This document shows positions 1 through 5,944 of a DNA stretch of 10,474 bases, in pieces. The notes under the pieces are model-generated. The model ran no database searches. It was not told where the DNA came from and worked only from the letters and a program-made list of their open reading frames with translations. Position 1 is the first letter of the stretch, and the number at the start of each line of letters is the position of its first letter. Source of the DNA: Desulfobacteraceae bacterium (GTDB taxonomy: Bacteria > Desulfobacterota > Desulfobacteria > Desulfobacterales > Desulfosalsimonadaceae); NCBI GenBank assembly GCA_024636355.1, contig JAGXHH010000057.1, positions 1 to 10,474 on the forward strand. Reading direction: 5' to 3'. The translations under genes were made by a program, and so were the position numbers.

Positions 1-621
1 GAGATCATCGAGGAGCTGGGCCGCGCGCCCGACTATCACTGCCTGCCGGTCGGTAATGCCGGCAATATCACCGCCCACTGGATCGGTTACTGCGAATATT
101 CCGCTGCCTCCGGCGACCATGTCACAGAGGCCTGTACCTTCTGCAATGGGCACTGCACCTACGCCGGCGGTGCCATCGTCGGCAACCGGCCGAAGATGGT
201 GGGTTACCAGGCGTCCGGTTCCGCGCCCTTCATGCGTGGTCACATGGTGGACGATCCTGACACCGTTGCCACCGCCATCCGCATCGGCCATCCCCAGTCC
301 TGGGACCAGGCATGGAAGGTGCGCGAGGAGTCAGGCGGCTGGTTCGATGAATGCAGCGACGAGGAAATCCTCGCCGCGCAGATATTGCTGGCGCGCAAGG
401 AAGGGGTGTTCTGCGAACCGGCGTCCGCCGCCTCCCTGGCCGGCGCCCTGCGTGATATCAAATCCGGCAAGATCCCCGAGGGCAGCTCCGTGGTCTGCAC
501 CCTGACGGGCAATGGTCTCAAGGATCCGGACACCGCCATCGCCCAGAGCCAGGGTGGGGTGGTCACCATCGATGCCGCCCTGGAGCCGGTCATGGCCGCC
601 ATTCTCGGTAATATGAAATAA
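1..621 (+). CDS. thrC: Threonine synthase, C-terminal part (5' end cut by window)
   Basis: PLP-dependent enzyme converting O-phosphohomoserine to threonine in the cytoplasm, the last step of threonine synthesis. The visible 206 residues are read in frame 1 from the window edge to TAA at 619-621; the N-terminal half with the PLP-binding lysine lies outside. Recognisable family blocks are LPVGNAGNITA (the phosphate-binding GNAGN loop, about nt 46-78), ATAIRIGHPQSW, DEEILAAQ, EGVFCEPASAAS and the C-terminal LTGNGLKDPDTA. Unusually, the segment after the GNAGN loop carries an insert with Cys at nt 133, 142 and 154 (C-x2-C-x3-C), where typical enzymes have a short connection to the MVGYQASGSAPF block. 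High GC and strong GC-ending codon bias match the next two genes. thrC followed by an RpfE-like gene and recJ is an arrangement I know from Gammaproteobacteria. Identity is secure; the role of the insert is unknown. Confidence 0.95.
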   Translation, partial: EIIEELGRAPDYHCLPVGNAGNITAHWIGYCEYSAASGDHVTEACTFCNGHCTYAGGAIVGNRPKMVGYQASGSAPFMRGHMVDDPDTVATAIRIGHPQSWDQAWKVREESGGWFDECSDEEILAAQILLARKEGVFCEPASAASLAGALRDIKSGKIPEGSSVVCTLTGNGLKDPDTAIAQSQGGVVTIDAALEPVMAAILGNMK

Positions 622-643
622 GCCCTTCACCTGTACCAAGCTG

Positions 644-671
644 CGTCATCTCCGCATGCGCGGGGATGACG
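644..671. repeat. Short palindromic repeat / hairpin between thrC and the RpfE-like gene
   Basis: Arms 644-655 (cgtcatctccgc) and 660-671 (gcggggatgacg) pair over 12 positions around a 4-base loop (atgc). The only non-Watson-Crick pair is T651 with G664, a permitted wobble in RNA. No T-run follows, so it is not a classic intrinsic terminator. The sequence resembles the widespread dispersed repeat family built on CGTCAT...ATGACG arms; that family assignment is from memory. It lies 22 bases after the thrC stop and ends just before the ribosome-binding site of the next gene. Confidence 0.7.
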
Positions 672-697
672 AGATGATGCGGAAAAGGGAATGGTTC

Positions 698-1726
698 ATG
701 GCACCGACACAACTCACCCTGATGGTGCCCGGACTGCTGGGTCCCTTTCCCCGCGACGGGGAGCCGCTGCCCAACCCGCCCGCACTGCTGCGCCTGTTGC
801 GGAATGCAAAGGCGATGCCGGGCGCACCGGACCCGGTTGCCTGGCTCTGTAATCGTTTCGGCATTACCCGTGACACCGCGTGTGACTGGCCCCTGGCGCC
901 TTTGCTGGCGGAACTGGAGTTGGAGGAAGCCGGACAGGACTATTGGCTGCGCGCCGACCCCGTGCATTTGCGCGCCGACCGTAGCCGCCTCGTCCTGTTC
1001 GGTCCCGAGGTCCTGGCGATTCGCCAGGAAGAGGCCGATGCCCTGGCGGAGAGTTTCAATGCCCTGTATCAGCCCGATGGACTGCAGCTGTTCACGCCCA
1101 CCCCGAACCGCTGGTACCTGCGCATGACGCATGCGCCGCGCCTGTCCACTACACCGCTGCCGGATGTCATCGGCCGGGATATCGACCGCCATCTGCCGCG
1201 TGGTGAGGATGCCGCTCCCTGGCATGCGCGCTTGAATGAAATCCAGATGCTGTTCCATACCCATGCCGTGAACGAACGGCGCGCGGAGCAGGGTCAACCG
1301 GGTATCAACAGCCTGTGGCTCTGGGGTGGGGGTCGGATGCCGGCATCACTGCAGGCGCAGGATGCCTGGGTGTGCAGTGACGACCCACTGACCCGGGCGC
1401 TGGCGCGAGCCGCCAATGTACCGCTGCTGGAGGCGGACGGAGGGCTGGAGGACTGGTTGCCCGCCGCACTGGAAAAGGGGCACGGGCTGGTGGTCCTGAA
1501 CGACTGTCGCCAGGCACAGCAGTATGGCGATACGCAGGAGTGGGGTGAACGGCTCCAGGAACTGGAACGGCAGTGGTGGGCACCCTTGCAGGCATTGCGC
1601 GCGCAGGGCCGTCTGCAGCGCGTCATGCTTCAGGCCCCGCCGGGTGCGGCGTATCATATCAACGCACCACGCTGGTGGGAGCGGCTGCGCCGGCCGCGGC
1701 CACTACGTCAGTACCTGGTCTCGTGA
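698..1726 (+). CDS. RpfE/COG4255-like conserved protein (phosphoglycerate mutase-like annotation in databases)
   Basis: A protein of 342 residues starting MAPTQLTLMVPGLLGP. I chose ATG 698 because an AAGGGA ribosome-binding site sits at 685-690, 7 bases upstream. An in-frame ATG at 656 would lie inside the hairpin at 644-671 and add residues with no family look. The block from LNEIQMLFHTHAVN to INSLWLWGGGRMP and the opening MVPGLLGPF are what I recall of the RpfE family (COG4255), named after Xanthomonas rpfE, which is also next to recJ. Relatives are sometimes labelled cofactor-independent phosphoglycerate mutase-like. I see no complete set of metal-binding residues, so I do not infer catalysis. 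There is no signal peptide or membrane segment. It lies between thrC and recJ on the same strand, and GC matches thrC. The exact biochemical role is unknown. Confidence 0.75.
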   Translation: MAPTQLTLMVPGLLGPFPRDGEPLPNPPALLRLLRNAKAMPGAPDPVAWLCNRFGITRDTACDWPLAPLLAELELEEAGQDYWLRADPVHLRADRSRLVLFGPEVLAIRQEEADALAESFNALYQPDGLQLFTPTPNRWYLRMTHAPRLSTTPLPDVIGRDIDRHLPRGEDAAPWHARLNEIQMLFHTHAVNERRAEQGQPGINSLWLWGGGRMPASLQAQDAWVCSDDPLTRALARAANVPLLEADGGLEDWLPAALEKGHGLVVLNDCRQAQQYGDTQEWGERLQELERQWWAPLQALRAQGRLQRVMLQAPPGAAYHINAPRWWERLRRPRPLRQYLVS

Positions 1727-1734
1727 CCGATTGC

Positions 1735-1801
1735 TGTAGGAGCGGCCTTTGGCCGCGAATTTGCTTGCCAACCATGTTCGCGGCCAAAGGCCGCTCCTAC
1801 A
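1735..1801. repeat. Perfect 25-bp inverted repeat (GTAGGAGCGGC-type palindromic element)
   Basis: Left arm 1735-1759 and right arm 1777-1801 are exact reverse complements over 25 bases, separated by a 17-base loop (1760-1776). Each arm also contains the nested palindrome GGCCTTTGGCC-like core (cggcc-ttt-ggccg). The arms begin TGTAGGAGCGGCC and end in its complement, a motif I know as a common dispersed intergenic palindrome in Pseudomonas and related Gammaproteobacteria. It starts 9 bases after the RpfE-like stop codon and ends 25 bases before the recJ start. No T-run follows, so it is more likely a repeat element that may affect mRNA folding or decay between the two genes than a terminator. 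Confidence 0.85.
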
Positions 1802-1826
1802 TCCTACTCAAGTACAGGCAGACGAC

Positions 1827-3554
1827 ATGAGCCATCGCATCGTGCGCCGTCCCATCGACCCGGAAGCGGCGCGACGTTTCCCCGACCTGCATCCCGTGCT
1901 GGGGCGTATCTATGCCGCGCGCCAGGTCGCCACGCCGATGGAACTGGAAACCAGCCTGCAGGGCCTGCATCCGCCGGAACTGCTTGGAGGGCTACCCGCG
2001 GCCCTGGACCTGTTGGAGGAGGCACTGCGCGAACAGTGGAACATCCTGGTCATCGGCGACTTCGATGCCGATGGCGCCACCAGCACCGCCCTGTGCATGC
2101 GTGGCCTGCGTCTGCTCGGTGCGAACCATCTGGATTACCTGGTACCCAACCGTTTCGAGTATGGCTATGGCCTGACGCCGGAGATCGTGGCGGTGGCGGC
2201 CGGGCGCAAGCCGGACCTGATCCTCACCGTGGACAATGGCGTGTCCAGTATCGACGGCGTGGCCGCGGCCAAGGCGCTGGGCATCCACGTGCTGGTGACG
2301 GATCACCATTTGCCCGGTGCGCAATTGCCTGCCGCCGATGCCCTGGTCAACCCCAACCTGCCGGGTGATCCCTTTCCCAGCAAGTCTCTCGCGGGCGTGG
2401 GTGTGGCCTTCTACGTGCTGCTGGCGTTGCGCACGCGGCTGCGGGAACGGGACTGGTTCACCCGGCAGAAACTGACGGAACCCAACCTGGCACAACTGCT
2501 GGACCTGGTGGCCCTGGGCACGGTGGCCGACGTGGTGCCCCTGGATCGCAACAACCGCATCCTGGTGCAGCAGGGCCTGGCGCGCATCCGCGCCGGCCAG
2601 TGCGTGCCGGGTATCCGGGCCTTGATCGAGGTGGGCGGGCGCACCCCGGCACGCCTGGTGGCCGGAGACCTGGGCTTCGTGGTGGGCCCGCGCCTCAATG
2701 CCGCCGGACGCCTGGTGGATATGGCCCATGGCATCGAATGCCTGTTGACCGACGACCCCGCCGAGGCGCTGCGCATGGCCCGGGAACTGGATGATCTCAA
2801 CCGTGAGCGACGCGAGATCGAGGCAGACATGCAGATCCAGGCGCAGGCCACCCTGGAACGACTCAGCCTCGACGAAGACCGTCTGCCCATGGGCCTGTGC
2901 CTGTATGACCCCGATTGGCACCAGGGCGTAATCGGTATCCTCGCTTCCCGCATCAAGGACCAGGTACATCGTCCGGTGATTGTCTTCGCGGCGGCGGGCG
3001 AGGGGGATATCAAGGGTTCGGCCCGCTCGGTGCCCGGGGTGCATATCCGCGATGTGTTGGATGCCGTGGCCGCCCGCCATCCCGGCATGATCCGCAAGTT
3101 CGGCGGTCATGCCATGGCCGCCGGCCTTCGGATCAGGCGCGAAAACATCAACGCGTTCCGCCGGGCCTTTGACGACTGCATTTTAAAAGCGCACCCGCAC
3201 GTTGTATTTCAGCCGCAGTTGGTCCTGGATGCCGATCTGCCGTTTGACCGGATATCCGATCAGTTGACCGATGAACTCGAACGTCTTCAACCCTATGGGC
3301 AGCAGAATCCGGAGCCGCTGTTTTGCGCCACCGGAATTCGTGTGGCTTTTTCCAAAACCCTCGGGGAACGCCACCGGCGTATGGCACTCATTCAACCGGG
3401 ATCGAAAACCGGCAAAAAGATCCCGGCCATGCACTTCAACATTGATCCGTCAATGCCGCAGCCCGATTATTTTGAACGAATTGCCTACCGATTACGCTGG
3501 AATTATTACAACGGGAACAAATCGCTGCAACTCATTGTGGAAGAAACGGAATGA
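1827..3554 (+). CDS. recJ: Single-stranded-DNA-specific exonuclease RecJ (apparently chimeric)
   Basis: 5'-3' exonuclease on single-stranded DNA, acting in recombination repair (RecF pathway), mismatch repair and base excision repair. A length of 575 residues is normal for the family. Start ATG 1827 (MSHRIVRRPID) is chosen because the longer in-frame start at 1749 would place 26 residues inside the palindrome; the ribosome-binding site is weak. The DHH phosphoesterase motifs are intact: D78-x-D80-x-D82-G, D136-N-G, and D159-H-H161. The DHHA1 motif GGHAMAAGL follows (G426, G427, H428). The C-terminal OB-like region is also present (LQPYGQQNPEPLF, then YRLRWNYYNGNKSLQ). Residues 1 to about 433 have about 70% GC and Gammaproteobacterial style. 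From about residue 440 on, GC is 45-55% and the wording (AYRLRWN..NGNK..Q) looks Desulfobacterota-like. The frame is unbroken. It could be a real recombinant gene or an assembly join. Confidence 0.93.
   Translation: MSHRIVRRPIDPEAARRFPDLHPVLGRIYAARQVATPMELETSLQGLHPPELLGGLPAALDLLEEALREQWNILVIGDFDADGATSTALCMRGLRLLGANHLDYLVPNRFEYGYGLTPEIVAVAAGRKPDLILTVDNGVSSIDGVAAAKALGIHVLVTDHHLPGAQLPAADALVNPNLPGDPFPSKSLAGVGVAFYVLLALRTRLRERDWFTRQKLTEPNLAQLLDLVALGTVADVVPLDRNNRILVQQGLARIRAGQCVPGIRALIEVGGRTPARLVAGDLGFVVGPRLNAAGRLVDMAHGIECLLTDDPAEALRMARELDDLNRERREIEADMQIQAQATLERLSLDEDRLPMGLCLYDPDWHQGVIGILASRIKDQVHRPVIVFAAAGEGDIKGSARSVPGVHIRDVLDAVAARHPGMIRKFGGHAMAAGLRIRRENINAFRRAFDDCILKAHPHVVFQPQLVLDADLPFDRISDQLTDELERLQPYGQQNPEPLFCATGIRVAFSKTLGERHRRMALIQPGSKTGKKIPAMHFNIDPSMPQPDYFERIAYRLRWNYYNGNKSLQLIVEETE
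3099..3190. other. Probable breakpoint between two genomic backgrounds inside recJ
   Basis: By my count, GC is 42/60 in 2521-2580 and 42/60 in 3061-3120. It is then 38/60 in 3121-3180, 32/60 in 3181-3240, 33/60 in 3301-3360, 30/60 in 3421-3480 and 27/60 in 3481-3540. The change starts at or just after the highly conserved GGHAMAAGL codons (3102-3128) and is complete by the TTTTAAAA at 3181-3188. Gene content, spacer composition and repeat types also differ on the two sides. A conserved coding stretch is where either homologous recombination or a shared-k-mer misassembly would be expected to join two recJ genes in frame. The exact point cannot be set without both parental sequences. Confidence 0.65.
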
Positions 3555-3567
3555 GAAGAGTTTTCAC

Positions 3568-3596
3568 TTGAAATCCGCACCTTTTGTAATTAAGAT
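3568..3596 (+). promoter_or_regulatory. Candidate sigma70-type promoter for the 3653-5073 gene pair
   Basis: TTGAAA at 3568-3573 (5 of 6 to the -35 consensus) is followed by a 17-base spacer and TAAGAT at 3591-3596 (4 of 6 to the -10 consensus). Transcription would start near 3603, giving a leader of about 50 bases. It lies in the AT-rich 98-base gap after the recJ stop. The prediction is by eye only. Confidence 0.4.
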
Positions 3597-3652
3597 GCAA
3601 CTCGCAAATTCACATTTATCATTATTATTTATGGAGGAAGAGGAAATCCGCC

Positions 3653-4072
3653 ATGGGAAAACTATTCAGTAATAACGGCGAATCACGTCTGTTATCCCGC
3701 ATCGAATCTTCAAAGGAATATGAGCGGCGCCGGGCGATCAAAGCCGTGGGGGACGCCATCGAACCGTTGAGCAAATCGATCGCCAATAGACTGGTCGAAA
3801 AAGAACTGGTCGAAACCAACAACAAAAATGCTTTAGAAGAACAACTCAACTACTGTCTTGAAAAGTTGAGCCGGGCAGATGATTTCGACGTCGACTTCCA
3901 GATTGCACCGTTTCGCACCATTGTATCCTCGCCGCATGTAGTGAGCCTGTATGTGACGGCATTTGTAATCGAGCAATTGATCAAACACAAGGATATCGTT
4001 GATATATACGGTTCGGATGAGGAGATTTACAACGCCATCCACCGGCAGGTGGAAAAACATCTGATCACCTGA
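3653..4072 (+). CDS. Hypothetical protein, 139 residues, coupled to the RNase Z-like gene
   Basis: I do not recognise a family. Start ATG 3653 (MGKLFSNNGESRLL) is supported by a purine-rich ribosome-binding site (ggaggaagaggaa) at 3633-3645. The protein is highly charged, with no signal peptide or membrane helix. Residues about 10-75 are rich in E, K, R, A and L and look largely alpha-helical (SRIESSKEYERRRAIKAV, then NRLVEKELVE and ALEEQLNYCLEKLSRAD). The second half (FQIAPFRTIVSSPHVVSLYV onward) has a more mixed pattern ending in a short helical tail. Its TGA overlaps the next ATG by one base (TGATG at 4070-4074), so the two are probably co-transcribed and translationally coupled. This suggests a shared function, possibly RNA- or nucleotide-related, but that is inference. 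GC and codon use match the right-hand background, not recJ's first part. Confidence 0.8.
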   Translation: MGKLFSNNGESRLLSRIESSKEYERRRAIKAVGDAIEPLSKSIANRLVEKELVETNNKNALEEQLNYCLEKLSRADDFDVDFQIAPFRTIVSSPHVVSLYVTAFVIEQLIKHKDIVDIYGSDEEIYNAIHRQVEKHLIT

Positions 4073-5073
4073 TGCCGCCGCTGTTCAATCCCCGGTTGAT
4101 CCATCCGCCCACCGGAGACCCCGCTCTTTTCGTGCCGTTTTCATTCAAAAAACGGGCTTTGATTTTTGATCTGGGTGATCTGAGCACCCTTTCGCCCCGC
4201 GACCTGCTCAAGATCACCCATGTCTTCGTCACCCATACCCACATGGACCATTTCATCGGGTTCGACCAGCTCCTGCGCATCCTGCTGGGGCGGGAAAAAA
4301 CGCTTCACCTGTTCGGCCCCGCAGGATTTCTGGCCAATGTCGAGGGCAAACTTGCCGGATATACCTGGAACCTGGTGGAAAACTACGAGAACCCGCTGCA
4401 TCTGGTGGCAACCGAGGTGCTGCCCGATCGGCTTAAACGGCGCCGGTACGATTGCCGGAACCGGTTTTTCCCCGAGGCAGCCGAACCGGAAACCCGTTCG
4501 GACCGGCTGCTCGATGAACCGGCCTTTTATGTGGAAACCGCCATTCTCGAGCATGACATCGCCTGTCTCGGCTTTGCCGTCAAGGAGCATTACCACATCA
4601 ACATCCGGAAAGACACGCTCATCGAACTGAGCCTGCCGGCCGGTCCCTGGCTCTATGAATTCAAGCAGGCGCTCTATGATGATGTACCGCCGGAATCACT
4701 GATTTCGGTACCCGGCAACGCTCCGAACGAGCACCGGCAGTTTCGCCTTGGGGAACTGGCCGACAACCTGGCCATCATGACACCCGGACAAAAATTTGCC
4801 TATATTACCGATGTATCCTATGACGAACCGAATATTTCAAGGATGGTGAAGCTGGCTGAAAAAGCGGATCATCTTTTCATCGAAGCCTCGTTTCTGGAAA
4901 AAGACCGGGAACATGCCGGACAAAAACGGCACCTGACGGCCCGGCAGGCGGGCATGATCGCCGCTCTGGCCGGGGTCGGTCGCTTCAGCCTGTTTCATTT
5001 TTCGCCACGGTATGAGGGGCAATACGATCAGCTTCAGTCCGAGGCTCTGGCGGCTTACCGCGAGTTTTGTTGA
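4072..5073 (+). CDS. Ribonuclease Z-like metallo-beta-lactamase-fold hydrolase
   Basis: A cytoplasmic zinc hydrolase of 333 residues resembling RNase Z (tRNA 3'-end processing endonuclease, ElaC/Rnz family). Ligand positions visible in order are H55-T-H57-M-D59-H60, H161 (in LEHDIACLGF), D247 (in YITDVSYDE), and H309 (in FHFSPRY). EASFL and H287 of HLTARQAG match the RNase Z C-terminal blocks. LPAGPW (G191-P192), followed by a charged stretch, resembles the GP motif of the RNase Z flexible arm that binds tRNA. About 100 residues separate H60 and H161, longer than I expect for the family, including an Arg-rich, Glu/Arg-charged segment (DRLKRRRYDCRNRF onward). All metal ligands are kept, so it should be active. 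Whether the substrate is pre-tRNA or something else cannot be told. The start overlaps the previous stop. It converges on the TetR gene. Confidence 0.85.
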   Translation: MPPLFNPRLIHPPTGDPALFVPFSFKKRALIFDLGDLSTLSPRDLLKITHVFVTHTHMDHFIGFDQLLRILLGREKTLHLFGPAGFLANVEGKLAGYTWNLVENYENPLHLVATEVLPDRLKRRRYDCRNRFFPEAAEPETRSDRLLDEPAFYVETAILEHDIACLGFAVKEHYHINIRKDTLIELSLPAGPWLYEFKQALYDDVPPESLISVPGNAPNEHRQFRLGELADNLAIMTPGQKFAYITDVSYDEPNISRMVKLAEKADHLFIEASFLEKDREHAGQKRHLTARQAGMIAALAGVGRFSLFHFSPRYEGQYDQLQSEALAAYREFC

Positions 5074-5097
5074 ACGGCGGCCGTGAAAAAACGAACG

Positions 5098-5136
5098 ACC
5101 GCTGTAAAGCAGGAGAGCAGAATGAAGCGGTTTTAA
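5098..5136. terminator. Weak candidate terminator between convergent genes
   Basis: ACCGCT (5098-5103) and AGCGGT (5126-5131) can pair across a 22-base loop, followed by TTTTAA on the plus strand, which would suit the end of the RNase Z-like gene. The stem is short and the loop long, so this is a weak call. It occupies the 70-base gap between the convergent stops. Confidence 0.25.
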
Positions 5137-5143
5137 TCCGGCA

Positions 5144-5767
5144 CTATTTAAATGCAGCGACGTCAACCCCATCCAAGGCGCCCTGGCGCATGATCATCAA
5201 GGCCAGATTGTGAACGGCCTTTCGTTTTTCCTCGGAGGTGCGCCCGGGGTAATTGCGGAACGTCAGCACCACGCCGGCTAAAGAAGCAAAAAACGCCTGG
5301 GCGTTCAACCGCAGCTGATCGGAGCCTTCGGTCTGGTGAACTATATTGTCGAACATTTTCAAGAAATAACGCTGCACACTGTTGAATTTTTTCAAGGCCT
5401 GGGGATTTAATTCGCCCCGGATCATGAAATGAACCATCATCTGGAAAGTGGCTTCATTGTCGATCATGTAATCGACGACGGCAATGGCGAGTTCCTCAAT
5501 ATTGCTGCCACTTTTTACCCGGGCCTGCAGGCGCTGCTCGATTACGTTGATATCCTGTATCAACGCTTCGACGAACAAGTCGTCCCGGCTGGGAAAATAG
5601 CGATAGATGGATGCTGCGGAAACTCCGGCTTTAAGCGCGATATCGCGCATTCCGATTTCATGAAAGGATTTTTCTTCAAACAGTTCCATGGCAGCTTTGA
5701 TGATCAACTGCTTACGGACTTCCCTTTCATCTTCCCTTAACTGCTCGAAAGTGGATTTGTCCGACAT
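5144..5767 (-). CDS. TetR/AcrR-family transcriptional regulator
   Basis: A one-component DNA-binding regulator of 207 residues. The N-terminal domain (about residues 16-66) reads RKQLIIKAAMELFEEKSF followed by the helix-turn-helix MRDIALKAGVSAASIYRYFP (40-59), the TetR signature. The remaining 140 residues form the divergent helical ligand and dimer domain, whose inducer cannot be read from sequence. Start ATG (complement of 5765-5767) has a perfect AGGAGG at 5775-5780 on the minus strand, 7 bases away. It is convergent with the RNase Z-like gene and lies 177 bases downstream of the HD-GYP gene on the same strand. No efflux pump, oxidoreductase or fatty-acid gene lies next to it, so its target is unknown; autoregulation is plausible given the palindromes in its upstream region. 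Confidence 0.92.
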   Translation of the reverse strand: MSDKSTFEQLREDEREVRKQLIIKAAMELFEEKSFHEIGMRDIALKAGVSAASIYRYFPSRDDLFVEALIQDINVIEQRLQARVKSGSNIEELAIAVVDYMIDNEATFQMMVHFMIRGELNPQALKKFNSVQRYFLKMFDNIVHQTEGSDQLRLNAQAFFASLAGVVLTFRNYPGRTSEEKRKAVHNLALMIMRQGALDGVDVAAFK

Positions 5768-5825
5768 AATTCATCCTCCTGAATTTATAGATAAATATCC
5801 TAAAAAACCCGTGCAATTTCGCATT

Positions 5826-5869
5826 ATGAATTTAAATCATTTCTTCTATCACAGTTCATTTAAATAAAC
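5826..5869. promoter_or_regulatory. Two AT-rich palindromes upstream of the TetR gene, candidate operators
   Basis: ATGAATTTAAATCAT (5826-5840) is a 15-base palindrome with one mismatched pair. GTTCATTTAAATAAAC (5854-5869) is a 16-base palindrome with one mismatched pair. Both contain ATTTAAAT, with the two cores 28 bases apart. They lie in the AT-rich 177-base gap 5768-5944 that must hold the TetR promoter. On the minus strand a CATAAT (-10-like, complement of 5823-5828) overlaps the first palindrome, though no good -35 is seen. A small hairpin at 5915-5931 (CGGATT/AATCCG) follows the HD-GYP stop without a T-run. The operator role is inferred from position and symmetry only. Confidence 0.35.
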
Positions 5870-5944
5870 CACGTTTTTTCCCAAATACAATTTCGATCCG
5901 CCTTTCCGGCCGTACGGATTATTGCAATCCGGACATCCGGGGGC

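Noticed and set aside
590..1297. Minus-strand open frame (235 codons) opposite the RpfE-like gene
   Set aside because: It overlaps the 3' end of thrC and most of the RpfE-like gene. There is no recognisable motif, and GC-rich bias explains its length.
1749..1826. N-terminal extension of RecJ from ATG 1749
   Set aside because: The 26 codons fall inside the palindromic element 1735-1801. The ATG at 1827 gives the normal RecJ length.
1992..3110. Long minus-strand open frame (372 codons) opposite recJ
   Set aside because: It lies fully antisense to a well-conserved recJ in GC-rich DNA, where stop codons are rare on the other strand. Its translation is rich in G, Q, H and R with no family resemblance.
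5141..5153. A third ATTTAAAT site at 5146-5153
   Set aside because: It is formed by the stop codon region of the TetR gene, far from any promoter, so it is taken as chance.
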